A stretch of 64,000 nucleotides of DNA from G963666895 sp963666895 (lineage in GTDB: Bacteria > Desulfobacterota > Desulfovibrionia > Desulfovibrionales > Desulfovibrionaceae). The translations under genes and the position numbers were made by a program. Positions 9,340-18,135 of this stretch are shown here, in pieces. Within the stretch, counting starts at the first letter, position 1. Each line of letters starts with the position of its first letter. Below the pieces are notes generated by a model that saw nothing but the letters and a program-made list of their open reading frames with translations, searched no databases and had not been told where the DNA came from. Location: contig CAXXNS010000016.1 of NCBI GenBank assembly GCA_963666895.2, forward strand, positions 310,001-374,000. The letters are read 5' to 3'.

Positions 9340-10542
9340 TTATTTAACATTCCTACGTCGAATTATCATCTCTCTTATTCCGGCCAGGGGCAACGAGGCG
9401 CTGGCGTTGTATCTTGGCAATTGAATGCGGTCGCCAAAGACCCATTCAGGTAAATTCTGTTCCCTCATACCATTGGCCAAATCCAATATGGCTTGATCAG
9501 CCATTTCCGAATCGACATAGTCCAGGGTGTAGATGAACCAGCCCATAGGCGTCGCCCAGAATCCCCCGTTTTGGTAATTATCCCGCTCACGGGCAACCTC
9601 CCAATAGACGCCGCCTGGATTGTGGCGCAACTGCCCTTTTTGAACTAGTTGGTTGTAATGCTGTTTGAAATACTGCGCGATGCGTTCGCTTTGCGTTTGA
9701 TTGGCAACATCAAGGTAGACGGCATAGGCGGAACCCCAGATATCATGCTCCTTGCATTGAACGGTTGCGGCGCGGAACAGTCCGGTTTTTTCATCCCAGA
9801 AAGTCTCCAGTATCTTTTTTTCAACCTTCTTAGACTCATTGCTCCAATAGGCAGCATCGCTTTTGCGGTCAACGGCGTTTAGCATCTGATCCATATACCG
9901 CGCTGATTGGACGAAGAGCAGACTGCTGAAAAGCAGGTCACCCGTTTTACGCACCGTATCGGTGAATCCATAGGGACAGCGGTCATATTCTTTGCTGGGA
10001 TCAATATGCACCAGACCAGTTTTGGGATTCCTAGGGCAAGCGCGCATGGTTTTTACCAAGGGATCAATAATTTCCGATAGTAATTTATCATCCTTGGTTT
10101 TACGCCAGGTATAGTAAGCGACAGCGACTGTGAACTGAGAACCGTCGGCGACAGGATTCTCGCCCATAGAACCAAAACCGGGTTTGTAGATCGGCGTTCC
10201 ATCGAATTTGATGCAGTCCACGCCAGCGCCATCTTCACGGATGCCCTTGATGAAAAAACGACAGGCGTCTTTTAATTCCTTATCGCTGAAGGCGTCGATA
10301 TTGCCCTCCAGCATATAGAGGTAGTCGCGCAGCCAGAACGCTTCGTAACCGATTCCCTCCTGGGGCGGGAATGCCGCCATACCATTGGGCATTTCGCGGC
10401 GACTGTCACGGATCATTTTGGTTGAGGTTTGCGTCAACCAGGAGATGGATGCATTGACATCGGTGAATTTTGGTGGCGTCACATCGGATATGCAGGTTAA
10501 TGCGAAACTGAATACTAAAAAAGAAGATAGTAAATATCTCAT
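9340..10542 (-). CDS. Secreted six-hairpin glycosidase-like protein
   Basis: A 400-residue exported protein with a short signal peptide (MRYLLSSFLVFSFALTCIS). The segment GYEAFWLRDYLYMLEG, followed by regularly spaced Trp/Tyr-rich helices (WDEKTGLFRAA, GGVYWEVARERDNYQNGGFW), is typical of the alpha/alpha six-hairpin glycosidase fold. I cannot assign the GH family or substrate from sequence alone. An AAGGGGAG Shine-Dalgarno precedes the ATG at 10542. It follows the rhamnosidase gene on the same strand at a distance of 155 bases, so the two may form a sugar-degradation unit. Confidence 0.7.
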   Translation of the reverse strand: MRYLLSSFLVFSFALTCISDVTPPKFTDVNASISWLTQTSTKMIRDSRREMPNGMAAFPPQEGIGYEAFWLRDYLYMLEGNIDAFSDKELKDACRFFIKGIREDGAGVDCIKFDGTPIYKPGFGSMGENPVADGSQFTVAVAYYTWRKTKDDKLLSEIIDPLVKTMRACPRNPKTGLVHIDPSKEYDRCPYGFTDTVRKTGDLLFSSLLFVQSARYMDQMLNAVDRKSDAAYWSNESKKVEKKILETFWDEKTGLFRAATVQCKEHDIWGSAYAVYLDVANQTQSERIAQYFKQHYNQLVQKGQLRHNPGGVYWEVARERDNYQNGGFWATPMGWFIYTLDYVDSEMADQAILDLANGMREQNLPEWVFGDRIQLPRYNASASLPLAGIREMIIRRRNVK

Positions 10543-10588
10543 TAGTTTTTTCTCCCCTTAGATGGTGTGTTTAATCGTAAGTGGTTTT

Positions 10589-10614
10589 CAAGGGTAGAAA
10601 AGACACTACCCTTG
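10589..10614. repeat. Perfect inverted repeat upstream of the six-hairpin glycosidase
   Basis: A 9-bp perfect stem, CAAGGGTAG / CTACCCTTG, with an 8-base loop lies about 47 bases upstream of the glycosidase start. No U-tract follows on either strand, so it is not a normal terminator. It resembles the inverted repeat at 12567-12593 (AAAGAGTAG / CTACTCTTT). The pair suggests a common operator or leader element for the sugar genes, but this is an inference from two copies. Confidence 0.45.
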
Positions 10615-10697
10615 GCACCCAGCTTAATGGGATTCATCTATACTATTTGACACACCGGCTAGAAGCCGATGCTCCCCATTCTATGGCGCCCCCCGTT

Positions 10698-12482
10698 CTA
10701 TAGTCGAATAATTCTAATTTCAGATGGAGATTCTATTTCACTCTTGATAGAACCATCTTCCATCTTTTTATGCTTGATGGAGATTACGCCGTAGGGAGTG
10801 GGGAAGGTTCCTTCAGCCCACTGTAAATCGCCTAGATGCGGTTCAATTTTTATGGTTTTGCAGCCGGGCGACATAATCTTTATTCCCAGTACATGTTCGT
10901 TGAGCCACGCGGTGGGGCCTGAAGCCCAGCCATGACACAGGCTGTGGCGGAATCCTTTGTAACAGTAGGCGCCGTAGTCGCCATGAATATCCTTCTTGCC
11001 TTCAGGAACCAGCTCATCGATGCGGGCGGCGTTTTCCATCCATTCCAGATTAAAATCTTCCCAGAAAGTCGTAGCGCCTATATCCAGCATGGCGCCCCAG
11101 TATTCACGGATGCAATCCAGGCTACCCTTGTAATCACCCGCCATCGCTCTGGCTTGCAGCACATAATAGCCATAGAAAGTCGACATACGTTGGGCGCCAT
11201 CCACTGCCATGACCTCTTGATTCATTTTCTTGGCATCTTCCAAACCAGCCAGAGCCATTAAAGCTGCGGCCTGTTTGCTGTTATTTGGATCAGGTATATG
11301 TTGACGCAGGCGCTTAACGCTGGCGAGGCAGGTTTCAGCCAACTCTTTTTCGCCCAATACTCCGCATAATTTCGATCCGGCTTCGAGGGTCATGCAGAGC
11401 AGAGAGTGCAATCCCGCATGAATAGCAGGTTTATTTCCGCTTGACGGCCAATCCAGAAACCGGCCTGGAGGAAGGATTTCACGATTATCAGAATCTACTT
11501 TTTCAGATAATAATTGCAGCAACCCCGTAAGATACGGTTTCTGTTCTAATAGATAATCCTGGTCGCCAGTAAATTGGAACCAGGAAGCATGAATCAACAC
11601 CCACCACATAGAATAAGAGCTGATGCCATTCATCCATTTGGGCAAAGGCGTCTCATCGCGGATTAAATCCATACTTTTGGGGATAATATCCTGAGCGCCG
11701 AACACATTTAGGATAGTCATGGTTTCGGGATGCATATCACCGATCCAGACCAGACGGTCGCGCTTGACGCCATCCCATAGATAATCCTGCATATTGAGGT
11801 GAACGGTGTAGGCGCCGGTCATCCATATCTTATTCAAACGTTCGTCGTTACAACGGAATGAACCTTTATATTCCAGGTCGCGGTATACAAAAACCGCCCT
11901 GACATTTCTCAGTTGCACGAAACTATCTTTATCGATCAGGTCAATGCGCACGAAGCGGAATCCGGTATTGCCGATTTCGTGCGTCCCCAGCCAGGGCAGC
12001 AGGCAGGTCTGGTCGCGTACGGCATGATCGTTAGTAGCATTTTTCGAACCGCCTACATCGCTCATGGCCTCGCTGACCGATTCGCCGAAACGCACCCGCA
12101 ACCGGACCGGTTTATTGTTTTTGGAATGGATGCCCATGATCTGCACGCCGCCATGCAGTTCCCGGCCAAAATCAAGCAAAATACCCGCTTGAGCGTCCTG
12201 GTTGGTTAAAACGCAGGGCGAATGCGCATCCAAAGTCACCTGCCCTTTACGTTGCTCTAATAAAGCCTCTGCATTTTCGACCTTGCAGCCATTATTTTCT
12301 GAAAACCAGACAATGCGCTTGGGAGCGATATATTGCCGGACTCTAGGATCATTAACAGTGCGGTTTTGTAATTCCTTATCGAACGATAAAACACCGTTTT
12401 GCGCTTGGGAATCACTGACCGCCATCAGTAATACAAGGATAAAACCGATGCCGAATAGTCTTTGAAATGATTGAAATAACAT
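10698..12482 (-). CDS. Secreted GH78-type alpha-L-rhamnosidase
   Basis: A 594-residue glycoside hydrolase expected to remove terminal alpha-L-rhamnose from polysaccharides or glycosides outside the cytoplasm. The signal peptide is hydrophobic (FGIGFILVLLMAVSDSQAQ). The family hallmark DGVKRDRLVWIGDMHPET (about residue 240), WEDFNLEWMENA and the C-terminal beta-sandwich segment are all visible. Compared with the long multi-domain GH78 enzymes (900-1,100 residues), this one is short, with one N-terminal beta domain, the six-hairpin domain and a C-terminal sandwich. GGAGAAGGA lies just before the ATG at 12482. It is divergent from the Tat oxidoreductase, with a shared upstream region. Confidence 0.88.
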   Translation of the reverse strand: MLFQSFQRLFGIGFILVLLMAVSDSQAQNGVLSFDKELQNRTVNDPRVRQYIAPKRIVWFSENNGCKVENAEALLEQRKGQVTLDAHSPCVLTNQDAQAGILLDFGRELHGGVQIMGIHSKNNKPVRLRVRFGESVSEAMSDVGGSKNATNDHAVRDQTCLLPWLGTHEIGNTGFRFVRIDLIDKDSFVQLRNVRAVFVYRDLEYKGSFRCNDERLNKIWMTGAYTVHLNMQDYLWDGVKRDRLVWIGDMHPETMTILNVFGAQDIIPKSMDLIRDETPLPKWMNGISSYSMWWVLIHASWFQFTGDQDYLLEQKPYLTGLLQLLSEKVDSDNREILPPGRFLDWPSSGNKPAIHAGLHSLLCMTLEAGSKLCGVLGEKELAETCLASVKRLRQHIPDPNNSKQAAALMALAGLEDAKKMNQEVMAVDGAQRMSTFYGYYVLQARAMAGDYKGSLDCIREYWGAMLDIGATTFWEDFNLEWMENAARIDELVPEGKKDIHGDYGAYCYKGFRHSLCHGWASGPTAWLNEHVLGIKIMSPGCKTIKIEPHLGDLQWAEGTFPTPYGVISIKHKKMEDGSIKSEIESPSEIRIIRL

Positions 12483-12566
12483 TTCCTTCTCCAGTTTTAT
12501 TAGTTAAATTAATTGACCAATATGGTTAATTACAATTAAGAAAAAATGTTTCATATTGCATTGCCG

Positions 12567-12593
12567 AAAGAGTAGACAGCACGCCTACTCTTT
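12567..12593. repeat. Perfect inverted repeat in the divergent rhamnosidase/oxidoreductase promoter region
   Basis: A 9-bp perfect stem, AAAGAGTAG / CTACTCTTT, with a 9-base loop sits between two divergent genes. It is 85 bases from the rhamnosidase start and 100 bases from the oxidoreductase start. Position and symmetry fit an operator for a dimeric regulator. Its half site matches the one at 10589-10614 in seven of nine positions. Confidence 0.45.
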
Positions 12594-12694
12594 GAGATAA
12601 TTTATCTTACAATAAAAGTTCAAGCGTATATACTCTAACAAAATACTTAGCCAATCATTGATGGCTATAGGGGTGAACTCGGGAGAAAAATAAT

Positions 12695-13903
12695 ATGACA
12701 ACCAAAAAAAACCGCCGCACATTTTTGAAACAATCAACCGCAGTAGGCGCCGGGGCGCTTGCTATTACTAACCTTGCGCCAATGAGCGTCATCGGTGCGA
12801 ATGACCGAATCCGCATCGGGGGAATCGGAACCGGCGATAGAGGCTCAGACCGCCTGCGAACCGCCAAACGCCTGGGAGCGGAAATCGTGGCGCTGGCCGA
12901 CGTCAACGAGGCTATGCTAGACCGTTGCGAAGGCCGCATCGAAGAGAAAACCACGCGCTATGTTGATTACCGCGACTTGTTGGCGCGCGATGATATTGAC
13001 GGCCTGGTTATCGCGGCCCCCGATCATTGGCATCACGATATGCTAATAGACGCACTCAAAGCCAAAAAAGACGTCTATATAGAAAAGCCTCTCTCCCGCA
13101 CCATAGAAGAAGGCTACGACATGGTGGAAGCCGTAGAGAAATCCAAGCGGGTCGTCCAGGTCGGAAACCACCGCCGCAGCGGCAAGCATTGGGCTATCGC
13201 CCGTGAAAAAATCGCTGAAGGAAAAATCGGCGAAATGAAATGGATCCGCACCTGGGATTGCCGGTACAGGTTAATCGATCCCTATCAAGCCCGCGCTGAA
13301 GATAAAAACCTATATGATCCCAAACGTATTGATTGGCAACGATTCCTCGGAAGCGCACCATCACGTACATTCAACGCCGAACGCTGCTCGGCATGGCGCT
13401 GGTTCTGGGATTACGCCGGCGGCCTGATGACCGATATCGGCCCTCACATGCTGGACGTGGCTATGTGGTTAGCTGACTGCCAGGGACCCAAAAGCGTTGT
13501 CTGCAACGGCGGAAACTATCATTATCCACGCTGGGAAACGCCCGATAACGTACACGCCATCCTGGATTGCGCCACTTTCTCGATCGTGTTCGACGTTCAA
13601 TTCATGAACGGCTTCGATGGAGACGGCGCCGCCTATTTCGGAACTGAGGGATGCATCCAACAAGAACGCGACGGATTCTTCCGTTTGTATGACACTAAGA
13701 ATAAAGTTCTTGAAGAATGGAAATATGGTGATGAGGGTACTGCTCACATGCAGAATTTCCTGGATTGCATCAAATCACGTCAGGAGACTAATTCTCCAGT
13801 AGCGACTGGTCACCGGGTTATAATCGGCGCCCATTTAGCCAATATTTCATACCGCACCGGCGAGAGAATCGGTTGGGATCCAATACGGGAAACCAGAACT
13901 TAA
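12695..13903 (+). CDS. Tat-exported Gfo/Idh/MocA-family oxidoreductase
   Basis: A 402-residue NAD(P)-dependent sugar or cyclitol dehydrogenase family member. The N-terminus has a twin-arginine signal (NRRTFLKQSTAVGAGALA), so the folded, cofactor-loaded protein is probably exported. The Rossmann segment RIGGIGTGDRGSDRL and the substrate-domain motif EKPLSRTIEEG (the EKP lysine is characteristic) are clear. GGLMTDIGPHMLDVAMW is the conserved active-site helix with the D-x-x-x-H pattern. Exported members of this family are abundant in Planctomycetes and related phyla. It sits divergently from the rhamnosidase, suggesting handling of released sugars. Exact substrate unknown. Confidence 0.9.
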   Translation: MTTKKNRRTFLKQSTAVGAGALAITNLAPMSVIGANDRIRIGGIGTGDRGSDRLRTAKRLGAEIVALADVNEAMLDRCEGRIEEKTTRYVDYRDLLARDDIDGLVIAAPDHWHHDMLIDALKAKKDVYIEKPLSRTIEEGYDMVEAVEKSKRVVQVGNHRRSGKHWAIAREKIAEGKIGEMKWIRTWDCRYRLIDPYQARAEDKNLYDPKRIDWQRFLGSAPSRTFNAERCSAWRWFWDYAGGLMTDIGPHMLDVAMWLADCQGPKSVVCNGGNYHYPRWETPDNVHAILDCATFSIVFDVQFMNGFDGDGAAYFGTEGCIQQERDGFFRLYDTKNKVLEEWKYGDEGTAHMQNFLDCIKSRQETNSPVATGHRVIIGAHLANISYRTGERIGWDPIRETRT

Positions 13904-13931
13904 GAACAAGTAAAACCTGCGATTAATGATT

Positions 13932-13986
13932 AACAGGGTGGACAGGCAACGGGAGATTTCCGGCGCTGTACACCCTGTTTTATTAT
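13932..13986 (+). terminator. Intrinsic terminator after the oxidoreductase gene
   Basis: A 9-bp perfect stem (AACAGGGTG / CACCCTGTT) with a 30-base interior is followed by a T-rich run. It lies 30 bases after the stop of the Gfo/Idh/MocA gene in the correct orientation. Confidence 0.75.
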
Positions 13987-14137
13987 AAATTGCTAAAGTT
14001 CACTGATAAACTCGCAACAATGCGGAATTCCCCAACATCCAAAAAATCAAAGAAACGCATCGATTATCTAATGATATGAAGGCGACGCAGATACAATATG
14101 GAAGTTATTAACACAACAAGGAAAAATAGATATTAAA

Positions 14138-15184
14138 ATGGATTTATCAGTATTTGATTATAACCTGCCGCCGGAATTGATCGCCCAAACTCCAGCGCCG
14201 CAACGCGACCTGGCCCGGCTTCTGATCACCGAAAGAAATTCCGGCTCTATCAGAGAAGGCTCGTTTGCTAACGTAGCTGAATTGTTTGACCCAGGCGACC
14301 TTATCGTATTGAATGATACTTATGTTTTCCCAGCGCGATTATTAGGTCATAAAGAACCCGGCGGAGCGGCTATTGAGATGCTGCTGCTTGAATCTCTCAG
14401 TGAAGGAAAGTGGGAAGTAATTGCTTACCGCGCTTCAAGATTGAAAAAAGGAACCCGCGTAGTATTCTCAGAGACCTTTTATTGTGAAGTGATAAAACCA
14501 CTTGGCGACGGTAAGTTCCAGGTGCAATTTTTCTGGGAGAGCTCATGGGATGAGGCATTAGACCAGCACGGCCATATACCACTGCCGCCTTATATCGAAC
14601 GGTCAGATAGCAAAACCACTAAAGAAGACAAGAAACGCTATCAAACAATCTTCGCCAAGCATAATGAGACATACGATTCAGCGGCGGCGCCAACCGCCAG
14701 CCTGCATTTCACCGATCAGGTATTCTCTAAATTGAAAGAACGCGGAGTAGAAACGGCACATTTAACTCTCCGTATTGGATTGGATACCTTTTTGCCGATT
14801 CGCAGCGAGACGGTTGAAGAACATACCATCCATTCTGAATCTTATATGGTTCCACCAGAAACCGCCGAACGAGTCAACCAGGCGCTGCAACGAGGCAACC
14901 GGGTAATCGCAGTCGGCACTACAGCGGTGAGAACGCTTGAATCAGCGGCGGGTGAAGATGGCATGCTGCAAGCGGGAGAAGGAAGGTCGCAACTATATAT
15001 TTACCCCGGCTACAAGTTTAAGATAGTAGAAAATATGTTCACCAATTTCCATCTTCCAAGAACCACACTAATATTATTGGTATCAGCCTTTATGGGGACG
15101 GAACTGTGGCGGGAAGCATACGAACATGCTATAACAAACCGTTTTCGTTTTTACTCTTATGGAGATTCGATGTTGATTTTGTAG
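14138..15184 (+). CDS. queA: S-adenosylmethionine:tRNA ribosyltransferase-isomerase
   Basis: Transfers and isomerises the ribosyl moiety of SAM onto 7-aminomethyl-7-deazaguanine in tRNA, giving epoxyqueuosine. The 348-residue length is normal. Hallmarks are FDYNLPPELIAQTPAPQRDLARLL at the start (positions 14150-14222), the GHIPLPPYIER segment, the AAAPTASLHF motif, LTLRIGLDTFLPIR, and the C-terminal NMFTNFHLPRTTLILLVSAF. The Shine-Dalgarno (AAGGA) is distant, so the start rests mainly on family alignment. No tgt or other queuosine gene is adjacent. The next gene follows after 37 bases and may be co-transcribed. Confidence 0.97.
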   Translation: MDLSVFDYNLPPELIAQTPAPQRDLARLLITERNSGSIREGSFANVAELFDPGDLIVLNDTYVFPARLLGHKEPGGAAIEMLLLESLSEGKWEVIAYRASRLKKGTRVVFSETFYCEVIKPLGDGKFQVQFFWESSWDEALDQHGHIPLPPYIERSDSKTTKEDKKRYQTIFAKHNETYDSAAAPTASLHFTDQVFSKLKERGVETAHLTLRIGLDTFLPIRSETVEEHTIHSESYMVPPETAERVNQALQRGNRVIAVGTTAVRTLESAAGEDGMLQAGEGRSQLYIYPGYKFKIVENMFTNFHLPRTTLILLVSAFMGTELWREAYEHAITNRFRFYSYGDSMLIL

Positions 15185-15221
15185 TATCAACTGAAAACAC
15201 ATACACCAGAACTGATCTAAC

Positions 15222-16163
15222 ATGACTTATCTGATACCAACACGAAAAATTGAACGGGTAATTGAAAATTTGCCGGTGCGGCAAATAAATACCACCGAAG
15301 ACGCCCAAGCGTTGTGCGATTACGTCGGATATGCGGTTACTCCAGACGTCCGTATGCTGGCTTGGGATATAGAAGTTGAATCTATCAAGCCATTCCGCAT
15401 AAGTGGATTCGTCTCCAATCCGCATAGCGTTAAAGCATTGATCCGCGCCGCAGAATCTATCAGGGAATCATGTGAGGCATCACAAGTACAGACTCCCCTG
15501 GATGGCGTCATCTTCGGTAGAGTGAATAAGAGTGAATCTCCGCTATGCATGGCGATAGATCATCCTGAGAGATCAGATACGGCAACAAGTGGAGATAGTT
15601 TGATTATTCTTAGGCGAATGGATAAGTTCTCGCTGGTTCATGTTGAGAACGGTTATATCGGCTGGGTGAATAATGATGATTATGAAATTATCACCGAAGA
15701 AGAATGGATGGATCATATTTCGCTTAAAGATAAACATAGCCCGACTCAAAAAATATTATGTGCAAGCGCAAAATCACTCCTGAGTACGCCATACGTGTGG
15801 GGCGGAGTTTCTCAGCAAGGCATTGATTGTTCCGGTTTCACGAGGTTTGTTTATAAAACTATCGGAATGAATTTACCTAGAGATGCCGATCAACAATTGA
15901 CATGCGGGATTATATCAGCTATCCCCCGTTATACAAAAAGTATGGCTGCGGGCGATTTGTTATTCTTTTCTGGTGAATATGGTGGAATATCCCATGTCGG
16001 CATGGCTTTAAGTAATATAGAGTTTATTCATGCCAAAGGCGGCAAGGGAGTAATTATCAGCGGAATCTATGAAGATGAACTACTGATGAAACGATTTATT
16101 ATGGGGAAAAGGGTGTTGAACCTGGAAAGACCTAAGCTTCAAAATTGTTTTGTTGCTGAATAG
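15222..16163 (+). CDS. NlpC/P60-family peptidoglycan endopeptidase with SH3-like N-terminus
   Basis: A 313-residue cysteine peptidase of the gamma-D-glutamyl-L-diamino acid endopeptidase (YkfC-like) type. The N-terminal half looks like tandem bacterial SH3 domains (GYIGWVNNDDYEII ends the second). The catalytic domain from about residue 180 has YVWGGVSQQGIDCSGF with the nucleophilic Cys, and SHVGMAL with the His. There is no signal peptide, so it may act on recycled muropeptides in the cytoplasm, as YkfC relatives do. It starts 37 bases after queA with a weak Shine-Dalgarno, and its 3' end overlaps the convergent GAF/HD gene by 32 bases. Confidence 0.88.
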   Translation: MTYLIPTRKIERVIENLPVRQINTTEDAQALCDYVGYAVTPDVRMLAWDIEVESIKPFRISGFVSNPHSVKALIRAAESIRESCEASQVQTPLDGVIFGRVNKSESPLCMAIDHPERSDTATSGDSLIILRRMDKFSLVHVENGYIGWVNNDDYEIITEEEWMDHISLKDKHSPTQKILCASAKSLLSTPYVWGGVSQQGIDCSGFTRFVYKTIGMNLPRDADQQLTCGIISAIPRYTKSMAAGDLLFFSGEYGGISHVGMALSNIEFIHAKGGKGVIISGIYEDELLMKRFIMGKRVLNLERPKLQNCFVAE

Positions 16164-18135
16164 ATTGTTGCAACGCGCTAATAACATCAGGATCATAAGA
16201 TCTTTCCGATAGCCGCCAGATTATATCAAGAGATTTCTTTGCGTTTTCGCTGCTTTCGCCGCCCCAGCGATATATGAGTGAAGCATAGGCGTTAGCCACT
16301 GCAATAATCCTTGATCCCAGAGGGATCTCGATCCCTTTGAGTCCTTCTGGATAACCCTGTCCGTTCCATGCTTCGTTGGAGTGAAAAACAATTTCTCCCA
16401 CTTCCTTTTGCAGACCAAGGGATTCAACAAAATGAAGCCCGATCCTGGGCTTTTTCATGCGCAACTCATCACTAGACGCATTGCCATTAGATAAAACCAT
16501 CCCGATGTCATGCAAAAGGGAAGCATAAGTAATATTTTGAAAATCTATGCTGCTAAGATTCATCACCCGCGCGATGCGTTGTGCGCATTCACACGTCTTG
16601 GCGGCGACTCCTTCCCGCTCGGGATCTTGAGTCTCAATCAGGTTGGCTATACTTCTCAGAGCGTTAATGGTGATGGTTCGTTCGCCCTCGTGCAGACGAG
16701 CATTTTTGATTGCGATAATAGCTTGTTCTGCAAAAGTGAGCAGAATTTCACGGTCTCCCGGATTAAAATCGTCATCTTTGCCTGAGACAACAATAACGCC
16801 TTCAACATCCGTATCAAAAAGAGCAACAGCCAAATATGAATCAGCAGGATAAGTCTCGCCAACGGATACCCAAGGCGGCTTCGATTCACCCTTGGGATGA
16901 TAAAAAACAGGGTTGAGATTTTCCGCTACCCAGCCGGGAAGACCTTCACCCAAATCTAAAGAGACCTGGCCGACTTCGTTTTCCTCAAGCCCGATGCGCA
17001 CATCCGGCATAAGCCGTTGCGTTTCGGGATCAAGGAGCATGATGGAACATTTCCTGGCTTTTAGCAATTGGCAGGTAAGCTGACCGATGCGCGGTAAAAG
17101 GTCTTTGGATGAGATGCAAGAACAAATCAAACGGTGAATGACATGAATGGTGGCAAGAGCTTTGCGCCGCTTATCCATCCGCTGGACAGTCTGGGCATTA
17201 TCGATAGCGGCGCCGCCGCTGGTAGCGAGCAGACGAATCAAACTTAATTTTGTGACGCTTAAAGGTCGCAGAGATTCCTCGGTCGACACAAAAATACCAA
17301 CCAAAGCATGATTACGAAAAAAGGGGACAGCGAGAAATGATCCGTCTTCCTCTAAGAGCGGATAATTAACTTTAGGCAACTCTGCCATAAGCCATTTTCT
17401 AAATGGATCATTTTCGGAGAGATCGAAAGCGATCAGTTCATCAGACTTGAGGCATTCCCTATAATCATGTCTTGTAATTTCGAGGGTTTTCCTTTTAAGA
17501 AGTTCAGTAGGGTAATGCTTTATGCAGGCAGGAAAGAATTCGCCATCTTCATTAAAAAGAAATATTATTCCACCTTTAAGTCCAACGGCAATGCATATTT
17601 CGTCTATTAATCGTGGGAGAAGATCATCTAAATTGATTTTAGTAATGGTTTGAGACCAGACGGAATGGACCAGTTCGAGATCGTCGTGATCTTCTATAGC
17701 GCCAGCCAGAAGAGATAAGTATCCATGAATAATACGCAGAGTCTGATCGAGTAATTTATAATTATCTAATGCCACATGGCAGATGCCGATGCCGCCAAGG
17801 AATTGATTGCGATACCAGCAACCAGCAAGACCCTGATGGAAATCATTACATTTAGTCAGGATACAGCCGTCAGAAGCGTGAAGATTTTTTTGAATTATAT
17901 CCAATCCAGCGCCGCAAAGGTCTTGGTTTTTATTTTGTGCCAGAGAAGATTCTATACAATAGGCGGAAGAATCATCTTCAAGGAAGGGAATACGATGACC
18001 ATTTTCATCAGTGATCCACCATTGCGCATCAGGAAGCAAATGGCGCATGCACCCATAGAGATCAAGCAGGTTAGGATTTCTTGCAATATCGACAAAGCGA
18101 ATATGCGGGAAAAAGTCATCGGGCGCCATTGTCAT
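16132..18135 (-). CDS. GAF-domain protein with a degenerate HD-GYP domain
   Basis: A soluble 667-residue signalling protein. Two GAF-type sensor domains are visible (about residues 165-320 and 325-480), followed by an HD-GYP-like domain. LLHDIG keeps the first metal-binding His-Asp, and GQGYPEGLKGIEIP keeps the GYP motif. The usual HHE before GYP reads HSNE, however, and the IADxxDAL motif reads VANAYASL, so key metal ligands are lost. Cyclic-di-GMP hydrolysis is therefore doubtful. The start is ATG 18135 or 18129, both inside the glnD 3' end (overlap about 14-20 bases), which shows translational coupling; a TTG at 18156 is less likely. Confidence 0.8.
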   Translation of the reverse strand: MTMAPDDFFPHIRFVDIARNPNLLDLYGCMRHLLPDAQWWITDENGHRIPFLEDDSSAYCIESSLAQNKNQDLCGAGLDIIQKNLHASDGCILTKCNDFHQGLAGCWYRNQFLGGIGICHVALDNYKLLDQTLRIIHGYLSLLAGAIEDHDDLELVHSVWSQTITKINLDDLLPRLIDEICIAVGLKGGIIFLFNEDGEFFPACIKHYPTELLKRKTLEITRHDYRECLKSDELIAFDLSENDPFRKWLMAELPKVNYPLLEEDGSFLAVPFFRNHALVGIFVSTEESLRPLSVTKLSLIRLLATSGGAAIDNAQTVQRMDKRRKALATIHVIHRLICSCISSKDLLPRIGQLTCQLLKARKCSIMLLDPETQRLMPDVRIGLEENEVGQVSLDLGEGLPGWVAENLNPVFYHPKGESKPPWVSVGETYPADSYLAVALFDTDVEGVIVVSGKDDDFNPGDREILLTFAEQAIIAIKNARLHEGERTITINALRSIANLIETQDPEREGVAAKTCECAQRIARVMNLSSIDFQNITYASLLHDIGMVLSNGNASSDELRMKKPRIGLHFVESLGLQKEVGEIVFHSNEAWNGQGYPEGLKGIEIPLGSRIIAVANAYASLIYRWGGESSENAKKSLDIIWRLSERSYDPDVISALQQSIQQQNNFEA

